Shown here: positions 21,088 through 30,136 of the stretch, piece after piece
Position numbering within the stretch: the first letter of the stretch is position 1
Layout: the number at the start of each line of letters is the position of its first letter
DNA from: Nitrospirota bacterium
GTDB taxonomy: Bacteria > Nitrospirota > Nitrospiria > Nitrospirales > Nitrospiraceae
Assembly: GCA_026387615.1 (NCBI GenBank)
Contig: JAPLLI010000023.1
Coordinates: 1 to 33,019, forward strand
DNA length: 33,019 bases
Direction: 5' to 3'
Notes under the pieces: generated by a model
What the model saw: the letters and a program-made list of their open reading frames with translations, nothing else
Databases searched by the model: none
Told to the model about the DNA's origin: nothing
Translations under genes and position numbers: made by a program

Positions 21088-23125
21088 AGAAATACCAGGC
21101 GACGCCGCCCATAAAGAACCGCGGGCTTCCCGGCACAAAGTGAATATCCCTGATCCCGCCGGCCGGCTCACCAGCTAGCCGGGAACGAAACCCGAAGGTC
21201 GCTTGCTCCCACTTCGTATCGAGAAGGTTCTGCACAAACAGGAAGGCTTCCATCCTGCCATGCGGGAGCGTGACCGGAAGCCTGTATCGTTCAGACAGGT
21301 CGATATCCACCCAGGCGGGGGCCTTCAGATTCTCGTCCAAGGACCGGACCCCTAAATAGGTCGCCTGGATTTGGGACGACAGCCCTTCCGGCCAACGAAG
21401 CAACAGGGCTCCATAGGCCGTCAGCTCCGGCGCATTGGGCACAGACGTTCCATTTTCGAACCTGGCGCGGCTCCAAGCCAAACTGCCATTGAACGACAGA
21501 GGGCCCCAGACCTGCCCTCGCGCGGCAACCTCCAGCCCGCGACGGGTCGTCGAGCCACGGACTTCGGTCGTCCCACTATCGCCGGCAAGGACCAGCTCGG
21601 ACTGCAGATCAATCGCCCACAGGGTCGCAACCAGTTCGACTCCCTCAGGCCCCCAAGGCCTCGAACGGGCTCCCACCTCATAGGTTCTCGCACGAGCCAA
21701 GGGAACCGATCCGGGGGCAACAGCCGAGCGGGCGTCATTGCTGTGATAGCCTTCGCCGTAATTCGCAAAGAGCTCTGTCGCCAGCCAGGGTCCGAGAATC
21801 ATGTTGGCTTTTGGCAAGGCCAACCCTGACGTGGTCCGGCCTGTCGCCTGCCCTGCACAGGCTGGGCAACGATTGCGCACGTCGAACGTGAAAAATTCCC
21901 CCCGCACCCCTACGACCAGTCGCATCCAGGAGACCGGCTGGATCTCCGCTTTCACGAACGGCGAATAGGACGCCTCCATCACATCGCTATCGGTCGTCGT
22001 GCCGAGCGGGTTCCGTTTCACCTGCGTCCCCAGGCGCGCATGGATGTCATCCACCCTCGTTTGAACGCCCACCGTCACGGCGCTGTCGAGATCCAGGAAC
22101 CTTCCCGCTTGGCGATACCCGACATCACCGCCATAGACGACGCGCCGGTCGGACTGCTGAAGGCCATCTCCATTGACCGGGTCGTTAAGCAGGACTGTGA
22201 AATTCGTATAGAGATCGAACTTGTAATATTGCCCATACGCGTTCGCAAAGAAGCGGCCGCCGGATGTCGTATCATGGTGATAGTTCACTCGCGCGGTCGA
22301 ACGGGTCGTGTTGCCGCCTTCCGATGGATCAAACGACCCGAAACGGTCCAGGGTGCCGGCCGTCACCGCTCGCAGAGGCACTTCTCCCGATGCATTCCAC
22401 TGGGCCTTATGAAACGTCCCCGTCACGCTGAGCTCGGAGCGACCGGTCGGATTCATCGTAATCTTGCCCAACAAATTCGCGCGAAAGTAGCGGTTGTCGT
22501 TCTGGAACGGCCCGTTCGTGTAATAGCCTTCCGCCGCGATCAGGCTTCGCACCTTGTCTCTGGTGGGAGAAAACATCACGAGATGACGCTGCGTGTCGAA
22601 CTGTCCGCTCGACAGCTGCACGACACCTTCTTTCAGCACCTCTCTGGTCCGGAAATTCACCGCCCCGGCTGTCGCGAAGTCTCCAACCTCTGGAAGATAG
22701 GCCCCTTTAGAGACATCCAGTCCCTCGATGGTTTCCGGGATGATGAAGTTGAGATCCGCATAACCCTGTCCATGCGCATGGGAACGAAGATTGATCGGCA
22801 TGCCATCGGCAAAGAAGGCCACGTCGGTGCCGTGGTCGGCGTCAAAGCCGCGCAGGAAATATTGATCGGCCTTGCCCGCCCCGCCGGAATGCTCCATCGC
22901 GATCATGCCGGGGATCAGCCGTAGCACCTGGGCTGGCCGCCCCTGGGGTTGGAGCAGGTATTCCTTGTCCGGGATGAATTGCTGCGAGGATGCGGCCACC
23001 GGGCGAGCGCCAATAATGGACACCTCCGGCACGTCCACGAACTCGGCGTCCGGATCGTGGGCGAGCGCGGAGGAAAGCGCACAGAACAATGCGATGAGTT
23101 GGAAGAACAGGCTGGGAAAGCTCAC
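21086..23125 (-). CDS. TonB-dependent outer-membrane receptor, probably for nickel or a related metal complex
   Basis: A complete 679-residue receptor. Signal peptide to ALA (~22), a possible TonB box (PEVSIIGAR, ~33-41), a plug domain with LRLIPGMIAMEHSGGAGKADQYFLRGFDADHGTDVAFFADG, then a 22-strand-type barrel ending in Phe (VAWYF), as outer-membrane proteins do. The plug contains a His-rich loop, LRSHAHGQGYADLNF, suited to metal handling. The gene begins 8 bp after nikR on the same strand, so the two form an operon. NikR normally represses nickel uptake genes, so nickel is the best guess; cobalt or a metallophore remains possible. A pair CPAC in an extracellular loop (NRCPACAGQ) is unusual. 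Confidence 0.9.
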   Translation of the reverse strand: MSFPSLFFQLIALFCALSSALAHDPDAEFVDVPEVSIIGARPVAASSQQFIPDKEYLLQPQGRPAQVLRLIPGMIAMEHSGGAGKADQYFLRGFDADHGTDVAFFADGMPINLRSHAHGQGYADLNFIIPETIEGLDVSKGAYLPEVGDFATAGAVNFRTREVLKEGVVQLSSGQFDTQRHLVMFSPTRDKVRSLIAAEGYYTNGPFQNDNRYFRANLLGKITMNPTGRSELSVTGTFHKAQWNASGEVPLRAVTAGTLDRFGSFDPSEGGNTTRSTARVNYHHDTTSGGRFFANAYGQYYKFDLYTNFTVLLNDPVNGDGLQQSDRRVVYGGDVGYRQAGRFLDLDSAVTVGVQTRVDDIHARLGTQVKRNPLGTTTDSDVMEASYSPFVKAEIQPVSWMRLVVGVRGEFFTFDVRNRCPACAGQATGRTTSGLALPKANMILGPWLATELFANYGEGYHSNDARSAVAPGSVPLARARTYEVGARSRPWGPEGVELVATLWAIDLQSELVLAGDSGTTEVRGSTTRRGLEVAARGQVWGPLSFNGSLAWSRARFENGTSVPNAPELTAYGALLLRWPEGLSSQIQATYLGVRSLDENLKAPAWVDIDLSERYRLPVTLPHGRMEAFLFVQNLLDTKWEQATFGFRSRLAGEPAGGIRDIHFVPGSPRFFMGGVAWYF

Positions 23126-23133
23126 CAGGATCC

Positions 23134-23550
23134 TCAGCTCAACCCTTTTCCCGTGGTCGTCGCTGCCAGCTTCCCGTGCTTGACCCCCTTGGTCCCGATG
23201 AGCGTATCGGCCACCTTCCTGATGGCGGTGCCTTTACCCTTCACGACCAACACTTCTAAGCAATGGTCATGATCGAGATGGACGTGCATGCCGGACACAA
23301 TAAGTGACTGATAGCGGTGTTGAATGTCGGTCAGTTTCCTGGTCAAGTCACGCACGTGATGGTCATACACGAACGTAATCGTTCCTACCGTCTCTTTATC
23401 GTCATCCCACTCCTGCCCGACCAGGTTATCCCGGATCAGGTCCCGCAAGGCCTCCGAGCGGTTCGTATACTTGCGTTTTCTGATGTGCAGATCGAAATCA
23501 TCGAGCAGATGATGGTCCAGCGACACGCCGAATCGAATCAGTTTCTTCAT
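23134..23550 (-). CDS. nikR: NikR nickel-responsive transcriptional regulator
   Basis: A 138-residue NikR. The N-terminal ribbon-helix-helix (KLIRFGVSLDHHLLDDFDLHIRKRKYTNRSEALRDLIRD) binds DNA. The C-terminal ACT-like domain carries the high-affinity square-planar nickel site: H89, H91 and C97 in SGMHVHLDHDHCLEV plus H78 from the partner subunit (IQHRY), at the spacing of E. coli H76/H87/H89/C95. The length fits the family. The ATG at 23550 is preceded by AGAGG. It is first in an operon with the TonB receptor, and a 17-bp palindrome lies just upstream, so autoregulation is likely. Confidence 0.95.
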   Translation of the reverse strand: MKKLIRFGVSLDHHLLDDFDLHIRKRKYTNRSEALRDLIRDNLVGQEWDDDKETVGTITFVYDHHVRDLTRKLTDIQHRYQSLIVSGMHVHLDHDHCLEVLVVKGKGTAIRKVADTLIGTKGVKHGKLAATTTGKGLS

Positions 23551-23567
23551 GGCAACCTCTTAGTAGC

Positions 23568-23584
23568 ACGTTTTTTAAAAACGT
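23568..23584. promoter_or_regulatory. Candidate NikR operator: 17-bp perfect palindrome
   Basis: ACGTTTTTTAAAAACGT is perfectly self-complementary around one central base and lies 18-34 bp upstream of the nikR ATG. It does not resemble the E. coli GTATGA-N16-TCATAC operator. NikR operators vary between phyla, so this remains a positional guess; it could also be an A-tract promoter element. Confidence 0.45.
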
Positions 23585-23765
23585 AGCATCCCATGAGTCG
23601 CAAATCAACGATTAGTCGAAACCGCTACGCAAGGGATACAGGCGGGTAGAATCTATACGTTCAACGGGTTGGAGGCGTGGGGGCGATTGAACGAGGGGCA
23701 TCCATCGAAGGCCTGCCGCCACCTTCTCTATGACATCACGCGTTCTCTACGACGGGAGTTGCCGA

Positions 23766-23850
23766 ACCGTCCTTCACTGCACGCATCGAACTGGCACAGT
23801 TTCATCGCGCGCATGGCGCGAGCACAGGAGGCGGCCTGGGTATCGGGTGC
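23766..23850. repeat. R2 element e5, degenerate
   Basis: The core is recognisable: CACTGCACGCATCGAAC (23775 on), then CGCGCGCATGGCGCGAGCAC (to 23825). The flanking arms pair only weakly. It lies just downstream of the HtrA stop codon (minus strand) and upstream of nikR; the rest of 23585-23854 holds no gene. Confidence 0.6.
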
Positions 23851-23854
23851 GCTT

Positions 23855-25267
23855 CTAGTCGGCTTGAATCGGGATGTAGAGGACGCTCCCCTGCCGGTTG
23901 ACCAGCAGGAGCGCAAGATCGGACGGCTTCATCTGATCGGCCAATCGCTGAAATGCAGCGAAGCTGGCAATGTGCTGACGATTGAGCTCTAACACCACGT
24001 CGCCAGGCTGAAGACCGAAAGATTCCGCCAGGCTGCCCTCTTCAATGTCGGTCACGACCACCCCGCGGGTCACCGAGAGATCCATCTGACGAGCCAAGGG
24101 TGCAGTGATATCGTCGAACACAATGCCGGCGAGGGGATGAGCTGTGGCAGCTGAGGCCGATGGGGCCTGGCTCTTCTTGGCTCGTTCACGCGGCGCCTCC
24201 TGCACCACCAGCTCCGTCTGATACGGCTTGCTCTCACGCAGAAGATCCACTCGATGCTTGCTCCCGATCGTGGAGGCGGCCAGAAGATTTTTGAGATGTC
24301 CGCTGTCCATCACGTCCTGCCCGTCGAAGCGCACCACCACATCGCCGCGCTTCAGTCCGGCTTTCTCCGCGGACCCTTTCGCCTGCACATCGGTCACGAT
24401 CGCGCCCTTCACATCGGGAAGACGAAAGACCTTGCCCAACAAGGGTGTCACATCTTGCGTCGACGCGCCGAGCAACCCGCGGACCACACGCCCGGTCTTG
24501 AGCAGACTCTGCATAGCAGACCGGGCCATATTACTAGGAATGGCGAAGCCCACCCCGACGCTGCCGCCGGTCGGACTGGCGATGGCCGTATTGATCCCCA
24601 CCAACTCTCCGTTGAGGGTCACTAAGGCCCCTCCGGAGTTTCCGGGATTGATCGGCGCATCGGTTTGGATGAAATCTTCGAAGTCTGCAACGCCGACATC
24701 CGCACGGCCAACGGCGCTGACAATGCCGAACGTCACGCTGCGACTTAAGCCCAGCGGGTTCCCGATCGCCAGCACAAACTCACCGACGGCGAGCGTACTC
24801 GAATCCCCCCAGGTCGCGACCGGCAGATTGCTCGCAGGAATTTTCACCACGGCCACGTCGGTCTTCGGGTCCGTGGCCACCACGCGTCCCTTATATTGCC
24901 GCCGGTCTGCCAGAATCACTTCCACATCGACCGCATCGGCAATGACATGGTTGTTGGTAATAATGTAGCCATCGGCCGACACAATGACGCCCGAGCCCTG
25001 ACCATATTGCCGCCGCGCCGGAGCGTCCTTGAACAGTCCGAACGGAAGCCCTTCGTCGCTAAGGGCTTGGTCGCGGACCATCACCATCGAGGCGATGCTC
25101 ACGACAGCGGGAATCACTTTGGTCGCGGCCGCCTTGACCTGCGCCTGAAGCTCGCTCCCGTTCGCCACAGGAAGCACGCGACTCCCGGCCAGAGCCGCCT
25201 CTCCGACGAACGAGCTCCCCACATAGAGCCCGATCATAATTCGCACGAGAAGACTGAGTCGAAACAC
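23855..25267 (-). CDS. htrA: HtrA/DegP-type periplasmic serine protease with two PDZ domains
   Basis: The track ORF starts at 25336, but a GTG at 25267 has AAAGGA upstream and begins a signal sequence (FRLSLLVRIMIGLYVG..EAALA), giving 470 residues. The trypsin-like domain has its full triad: H107 (TNNHVI), D137 (KTDVAVV) and S211 (GNSGGAL). PDZ1 follows (~265-350; GLLGASTQDVTPLLG, GLKRGDVVVRFDG) and then PDZ2 (~380-465; GLQPGDVVLELNR). Such enzymes degrade or refold damaged envelope proteins. It follows the copper ATPase gene in the same direction. The normal ATPase stop (25349) would leave ~80 bp between the genes, but the frameshifted ATPase reading frame runs to 25323. Confidence 0.92.
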   Translation of the reverse strand: MFRLSLLVRIMIGLYVGSSFVGEAALAGSRVLPVANGSELQAQVKAAATKVIPAVVSIASMVMVRDQALSDEGLPFGLFKDAPARRQYGQGSGVIVSADGYIITNNHVIADAVDVEVILADRRQYKGRVVATDPKTDVAVVKIPASNLPVATWGDSSTLAVGEFVLAIGNPLGLSRSVTFGIVSAVGRADVGVADFEDFIQTDAPINPGNSGGALVTLNGELVGINTAIASPTGGSVGVGFAIPSNMARSAMQSLLKTGRVVRGLLGASTQDVTPLLGKVFRLPDVKGAIVTDVQAKGSAEKAGLKRGDVVVRFDGQDVMDSGHLKNLLAASTIGSKHRVDLLRESKPYQTELVVQEAPRERAKKSQAPSASAATAHPLAGIVFDDITAPLARQMDLSVTRGVVVTDIEEGSLAESFGLQPGDVVLELNRQHIASFAAFQRLADQMKPSDLALLLVNRQGSVLYIPIQAD

Positions 25268-25322
25268 GCCGAGATCCTTTCTGAAAACAACCCCCCTGCG
25301 ACTGAGGGGAAACCGCTCTACC

Positions 25323-27743
25323 CTAGCATGCATCACGTAGTGGCGCGCTTACAATTCTACCCGACGCAGGCGGAGCGCGTTGGAGATGACGGACACGGAG
25401 CTGAAGGTCATGGCGGCACTGGCGATCATGGGGCTCAAGAGGATGCCCCAGACCCATCCCCGCGCTCTCGATGGCCGTATCCGCCCCGGTTCCCATCGCG
25501 ATCCCGACATCGGCCAAGGCCAGGGCCGGCGCATCATTGACGCCGTCGCCGGCCATCGCCACCACACGGCCCTGCGACTTGAGGCGAGCGATAATCTGAC
25601 CCTTCTGGTCCGGCAGGACATCAGCCAGGACTTCGTCGATACCGAGTTGCCTGGCCACCGCCTCAGCCGTATCGTGATGGTCCCCCGTCAGCATGACGAT
25701 GCGGATGCCTTCAGCCTTGAGTTCCTGCACCGCAGCGCGAGTGGTATCTTTAATTGGATCTGCCACGCCCAGAATGCCGGCAGCCTGCCCATCGATTGCC
25801 ACAAACAGGACCGTCTGCCCTTCATGCCGAAGCGCAGCCGCGTCACCATCCAACTGCGTGAGGCTCTGACCGAATAGGCCGATGTCATCGCGTAAAAATG
25901 CGACCGTCCCGATGGCCACGCGACGACCGGCCACCGTCCCAGTCACGCCCTTCCCCGTCACAGAGCGAAAGCCCTCGACCGGAGCAACAACGATCCCTCG
26001 CCCTTCCGCTCCCGCCACCACCGATGCTGCCAAAGGATGTTCGCTACTCCGTTCAAGACTCGCGGCAAGCCGCAACAGCTCGGCCTCGGACCAGGGCGCC
26101 ACGACATGGACCGAGAGCAGTTTCGGTTTGCCCTCCGTAAGGGTCCCGGTCTTATCGATCACGAGCGTATCCACCTTGCCGAAAATCTCCAGCGCCTCCG
26201 CCTTCTTCACCAAGACGCCAGCCGTCGCGCCGCGCCCGGTCCCCACCATAATCGACATCGGTGTGGCCAACCCCAGGGCGCAGGGACAGGCAATAATCAG
26301 AACCGCCACGGCATTGACCAGCGCATAGGCCAGCTTCGGCTCCGGCCCCCAGATCGCCCAGACCACTGCCGTCATCAGTGAGGCCGTCACAACCAGCGGA
26401 ACAAAATAGGCTGCGGTCACATCGGCCAGACGCTGAATCGGCGCCCGGCTCCGTTGCGCCTCACTGACCATCTGCACAATCCTGGCAAGCATCGTATCGC
26501 GCCCGACCCGTTCAGCCACCATCACCATGCCGCCCGTACCGTTGATGGTCCCGCCGGTCACCTGAGCCCCGACGGTTTTCTCGACCGGGATTGATTCCCC
26601 CGTGATCATGGATTCATCCACCGCGGTCGTGCCCTCCAAAACCCTCCCGTCGACCGGCACTCGTTCCCCCGGTCTCACTCGTAACCGATACCCCACCTGA
26701 ATCTGTTCGAGCAGCACGTCTTCTTCCTGCCCGTCCCGCTTGATCAGCCTGGCGGTCTTGGGCGCAAGCCGGAGCAATGCGCGGATCGCGGAACTCGTCT
26801 GGCTCCTGGCCTTCAGCTCAAGGACCTGGCCGAGCAGGACGAGCACCGTAATCATGGCAGCCGCTTCAAAGTAGACCGCAACCGAACCATCGTGCAATCG
26901 GAAGGATCCGGGGAGCACCGTCGGCGCGACAGTAGCGACCGTGCTATAGCCATAGGCCGCTCCCGTTCCAATGGCAATGAGCGTAAACATATTGGGCGCC
27001 CGGCTCACGATTGACGTCCAGCCCCGCTGAAAAAACGGCCAACCACCCCAGAGCACCACCGGTGTCGCCAACAGCCACTGCACCCAGCTCCTCATCGAGC
27101 CGGTGAGGGCCTGCGGCAGGGCTACAGCGGGAATCATATCGGTCATGGCCAACAGCATGACCAGCAGGGAAGGCCCGAGACAAATCCAGAACCGCCGGCT
27201 CATCTCTTCAAGCTCGGGATTTCGTTCCTCTTCAAGCGAGACAACCTTGGGTTCCAGCGCCATCCCGCAAACCCGGCAGGCCCCCGGTTTCGTCTCAAGC
27301 ACTTCCGGGTCCATGGGACAGATGTACTCGACCGCTTCACCGATCGGAACCGGCTGCGCACGAGCTACACGCTGCTCTGAAGGGGTCAGATAATGGATCG
27401 GGTCGGCCCGAAACTTGGCAAGGCAACTCGTCGCGCAAAAGTAGTAGGTCTTTCCCTGATACTCAGAGGAACCGGCTGCGGTGGCCTGCTGCACCGTCAT
27501 CCCGCAGACGGGATCGATAGCTCCTGGCAGGGCCGGAGCCGGCATCATCATCGGAAGGGGTTTTCTGGTGGTCGGCTTAGGAGAACTGGCCGGCTGCGGC
27601 GACAATGCCCGTTCCGGATCGGCCTTGAATCGTTCCAAGCAGGACCGGCCACAAAAGTAATAGCGTTGGCCTCGATGGTCGTGATGTCCGGCTGCCGTAG
27701 CCGGATCGACCGTCATCCCGCAAATTGGATCAAGCGCCATCAT
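25323..27743 (-). CDS. copA: Copper-type P1B ATPase with two YHS domains; C-terminus disrupted by deletion and frameshift
   Basis: ATP-driven heavy-metal exporter. In order: YHS domain 1 (~4-45), YHS domain 2 (~75-118), an HMBD-like metal-binding motif ([22 protein letters not shown], ~140-161), membrane helices, TGES (381), the metal-binding CPC in TM6 ([12 protein letters not shown], 486-488), phospho-Asp D530 in DKTGT, SSEHPLA and GDGVND. After ESAG (residue 762) a normal protein would continue for ~50 residues through TM7 with its Tyr-Asn metal ligands. Here that part is missing, and the frame shifts into a 44-residue nonsense tail. The true TM8 end ([20 protein letters not shown]) survives in another frame at 25349-25450. 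Copper transport is therefore probably lost, unless this is an assembly error. Confidence 0.88.
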   Translation of the reverse strand: MMALDPICGMTVDPATAAGHHDHRGQRYYFCGRSCLERFKADPERALSPQPASSPKPTTRKPLPMMMPAPALPGAIDPVCGMTVQQATAAGSSEYQGKTYYFCATSCLAKFRADPIHYLTPSEQRVARAQPVPIGEAVEYICPMDPEVLETKPGACRVCGMALEPKVVSLEEERNPELEEMSRRFWICLGPSLLVMLLAMTDMIPAVALPQALTGSMRSWVQWLLATPVVLWGGWPFFQRGWTSIVSRAPNMFTLIAIGTGAAYGYSTVATVAPTVLPGSFRLHDGSVAVYFEAAAMITVLVLLGQVLELKARSQTSSAIRALLRLAPKTARLIKRDGQEEDVLLEQIQVGYRLRVRPGERVPVDGRVLEGTTAVDESMITGESIPVEKTVGAQVTGGTINGTGGMVMVAERVGRDTMLARIVQMVSEAQRSRAPIQRLADVTAAYFVPLVVTASLMTAVVWAIWGPEPKLAYALVNAVAVLIIACPCALGLATPMSIMVGTGRGATAGVLVKKAEALEIFGKVDTLVIDKTGTLTEGKPKLLSVHVVAPWSEAELLRLAASLERSSEHPLAASVVAGAEGRGIVVAPVEGFRSVTGKGVTGTVAGRRVAIGTVAFLRDDIGLFGQSLTQLDGDAAALRHEGQTVLFVAIDGQAAGILGVADPIKDTTRAAVQELKAEGIRIVMLTGDHHDTAEAVARQLGIDEVLADVLPDQKGQIIARLKSQGRVVAMAGDGVNDAPALALADVGIAMGTGADTAIESAGMGLGHPLEPHDRQCRHDLQLRVRHLQRAPPASGRIVSAPLRDAC

Positions 27744-27749
27744 AGCCCC

Positions 27750-27851
27750 GTGATGTGTGATGCGTGACGAGTGATGAGTGAAACGCGCAGAAACCTAGAT
27801 AGCCACTCCCTGTTCCCTGCGCGTCACTGCTCACTCATCACCATTCACTTC
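27750..27851. repeat. R3f: heptad inverted repeat between the DsbA-like and copper ATPase genes
   Basis: Words GTGATGT, GTGATGC, GTGACGA and GTGATGA (27750-27785) face TCACTGC, TCACTCA and TCACCAT (27820-27851). On the minus strand it starts at the TGA stop of the DsbA-like gene (TGA itself belongs to a heptad) and ends six bases before the ATPase start. No other ribosome binding site for the ATPase gene is evident. Confidence 0.78.
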
Positions 27852-28489
27852 TTCTTATCTCCATCCAAAATGCTCTGGATGATTAACCTGATATTCTCCG
27901 GGTCGATCGTTTCCGTCTTGATATTTCCATCAATCAGCACGGTCGGGGTCTGCTGAACCTTGATGCGTTCGCCCCACTTGCGCCCCTCTTCGAATATCTT
28001 GGCCGGCTTCCCGCTGGCCATGCCTTCTTCAAAGGCTTTCGGATCGAGGCCGACTTCCTTGAGCAAGACTTCCCGAAGCGAGCGGTCCAGCACACCGGTG
28101 ATTTTGTCTTTATGGATAGTGCGGAAGAGGATGGCCTTCATCTCCTTCCCCTTTCCCATCATCTTCGCCTGCTCATACATGTCAAACGGAGTCGGCAACT
28201 TCCCATGAATCACCGGGAACCCCACCATCGTGGCCTCAAGCCTGTTCCCGAACTCTTTTTCCAGTAAAGCCAGACCTTCCCCGTCGAACCGGTGACAATG
28301 GGGACAGTAGAAATCAGCGAACTCGATCAATTTCACTTTGCCAGGCGTATGGGTCGACACTTCGCCCTGGAGGATTTCAAACTTCCCCTTCAACTCAGGG
28401 GATGCGGCTACGGCAGCTGAGCCCCACAAGACCATGACACCGACCATCGCCCATACCGCGGCCCATTGCGCACCCTGTCTCTTCACCAT
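27845..28489 (-). CDS. DsbA-family thiol-disulfide oxidoreductase
   Basis: The ATG at 28489 is chosen for its AGGAG seven bases upstream, giving 214 residues with a signal peptide (WAAVWAMVGVMVLWGSAAVA). The thioredoxin fold has the DsbA active site FYCPHCHRF (CxxC = CPHC), an inserted helical domain, and the cis-Pro loop VQQTPTVLIDG. Such proteins form or rearrange disulfides in exported proteins. The C-terminus ends in DGDKKK. It lies upstream of the copper ATPase and HtrA genes on the same strand. Copper damages periplasmic thiols, so an envelope redox-stress grouping makes sense, although no dsbB-like gene is seen. Confidence 0.88.
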   Translation of the reverse strand: MVKRQGAQWAAVWAMVGVMVLWGSAAVAASPELKGKFEILQGEVSTHTPGKVKLIEFADFYCPHCHRFDGEGLALLEKEFGNRLEATMVGFPVIHGKLPTPFDMYEQAKMMGKGKEMKAILFRTIHKDKITGVLDRSLREVLLKEVGLDPKAFEEGMASGKPAKIFEEGRKWGERIKVQQTPTVLIDGNIKTETIDPENIRLIIQSILDGDKKK

Positions 28490-28674
28490 ACGCGACTCCT
28501 TTCCTGAATCACCATCCCCGTTCATGATAGCCAATATGCCGCAACAATACTCGCTGCTGTATCGGTATGCGCCCGCCAGAAATAGCAACGCCTCGGGCAC
28601 CGGCCAGGCTCCGAGGCGATCACGCGGTCGTCCATGATCACTGCAACCATCAGCCCGTCACAACATCGAACGGA

Positions 28675-29736
28675 TCATCGACTCCCCAGTCCGACGATGC
28701 GCTCCACGCGATCGTCGTGCCCGCCGAGGGCAAGATACTTGTGATATTGCGCCAAGGCTTTCGGCATGTCTTTCCGGTGCAACTCATAGAAGACCCCCAA
28801 ATTGTAATGGGCCTCCGCATAGTCCGGCTTCAACTCGACCGCTCGCTCGTAGGACTGTTCCGCCTCTTCAAGCCGGTTCAACCCGGTATAGATCACGCCT
28901 AAATTCATATGGGCTTCGGCATACTCAGGACGATACCGCAACACTTCAAAAAATTCCCGTTCCGCCTCCTGAGGCCTGCCTTGGCTCCGATGGATAAACG
29001 CCAGGTTGTAATGCGCATCCACGAACGAGGGCTTCGCCGCAATGGCCTGCTTATACGAGTAGGCGGCTTCCGCGAGATCGTTGTTCCTCTCTGCCATCCG
29101 TCCGGCAAGGTACCAGCCATCCGCATACTTGGGATTCGACTTCGTCAGCTGCCCCAGCATATCGCGCGCCGCCTTGTTCTCACCCTGCCCCTCGTACAAC
29201 ATCGCCAGCCCGAAGAGCGCATCGGAATGGGCCGGACGAACGGCCAACAGACTCCGATACGTCTTCATCGCGGCAGGCAGGTCATGCCGCCCCTCATAGA
29301 GCTTGGCCAAGTCTACGTACGAATCATCATGTTGAGGGTCGACCTCAATCGCGCGCTTGAGCGTCTGTTCCGCTTCTACTGATTTCCCCTGCAAGAGATA
29401 CACTTCCGCCAGATCGTTTAGCGCTTCCGCGTAGCCAGGCCTCAGCTTGATCGCATGCAAGAATGCGTCGGCCGCCTCATGCGATTTTTTCTTGCCGTGA
29501 AAATACACACGCCCGAGAAGCTGGTAGGCCTCGGCATTGGAGGGATTGAGCTCCGTGGCCTTGTTCAGCGCGGCAATCGCTCCATCGGCATCGCCGGCCT
29601 TGAAGAGCTCCAAAGCCCGTTCGACGGCACGCTTGCTGGAATCGCTAGGGGGAGCCGCGACAACATACCCGGCAGCGGAATACGTCCAGACACATATTCC
29701 GAGAACGATAAGGAGGCGGTATCGGACAAGAGACAT
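28675..29736 (-). CDS. Exported TPR-repeat protein
   Basis: From the ATG at 29736 (AGGAG upstream) this is 353 residues. A signal peptide (MSLVRYRLLIVLGICVW..AAGYVVAAP) is followed by about eight or nine tetratricopeptide repeats covering nearly the whole mature protein. Repeats are regular 34-mers such as AEAYQLLGRVYFHGKKKSHEAADAFLHAIKLRPG and AEAHYNLGVFYELHRKDMPKALAQYHKYLALGG. TPR arrays form a superhelical scaffold for protein contacts, here in the periplasm. The partner is unknown. The last repeat has an extra five residues, and a short basic tail follows. It is downstream of exbD with a 400-bp gap, so it is probably transcribed separately. Confidence 0.88.
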   Translation of the reverse strand: MSLVRYRLLIVLGICVWTYSAAGYVVAAPPSDSSKRAVERALELFKAGDADGAIAALNKATELNPSNAEAYQLLGRVYFHGKKKSHEAADAFLHAIKLRPGYAEALNDLAEVYLLQGKSVEAEQTLKRAIEVDPQHDDSYVDLAKLYEGRHDLPAAMKTYRSLLAVRPAHSDALFGLAMLYEGQGENKAARDMLGQLTKSNPKYADGWYLAGRMAERNNDLAEAAYSYKQAIAAKPSFVDAHYNLAFIHRSQGRPQEAEREFFEVLRYRPEYAEAHMNLGVIYTGLNRLEEAEQSYERAVELKPDYAEAHYNLGVFYELHRKDMPKALAQYHKYLALGGHDDRVERIVGLGSR

Positions 29737-30136
29737 CACCGTCGCGCTCCTGGTCAACACAAGACGATGCGACAACTATACGGGGGGCCAGGAACGAAAT
29801 CAACGAGCGAGACGCAGGCCCAGGTCACCTGAGCCTCCGTCCCGTCACTGCGATAAGAAGAACCGGACGTCAGGCCTTCCCTCCAAGCTGGAAAAACTTG
29901 GTTACGCCGAATGTATAGCTCGTCCGACAAAAACGAAGAAACCCGGCGAACACGCACGAGAACGCGCTTCCAAGCTCTCCACGTTGACACTTCTATGCGC
30001 GACAGCCGTCCGCCTATCTATTGACGCCTGCTCACGGATGCTACAGGTCTCACGATGGGACGAGCTGTCGTGATCTCTGAGGTCGGTGAAAATCTGATCA
30101 CGAATCCGCCGAGTCTTCAGGCAAGAATAATCGGTA
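29737..30136. other. Intergenic region upstream of the TPR gene, no gene seen
   Basis: Apart from the ribosome binding site of the TPR gene, these 400 bp hold no supported coding sequence; the track ORFs here are shadows without start signals. No riboswitch, tRNA or R1/R2/R3 repeat was recognised. Confidence 0.5.

Noticed and set aside
22040-22924. 294-residue plus-strand ORF inside the TonB receptor gene
   Set aside because: Antisense shadow of a clearly conserved receptor; no ribosome binding site or recognisable domain.
29737-30136. Possible cobalamin or other riboswitch near the TonB/exbBD genes
   Set aside because: No conserved riboswitch box was recognised on either strand.
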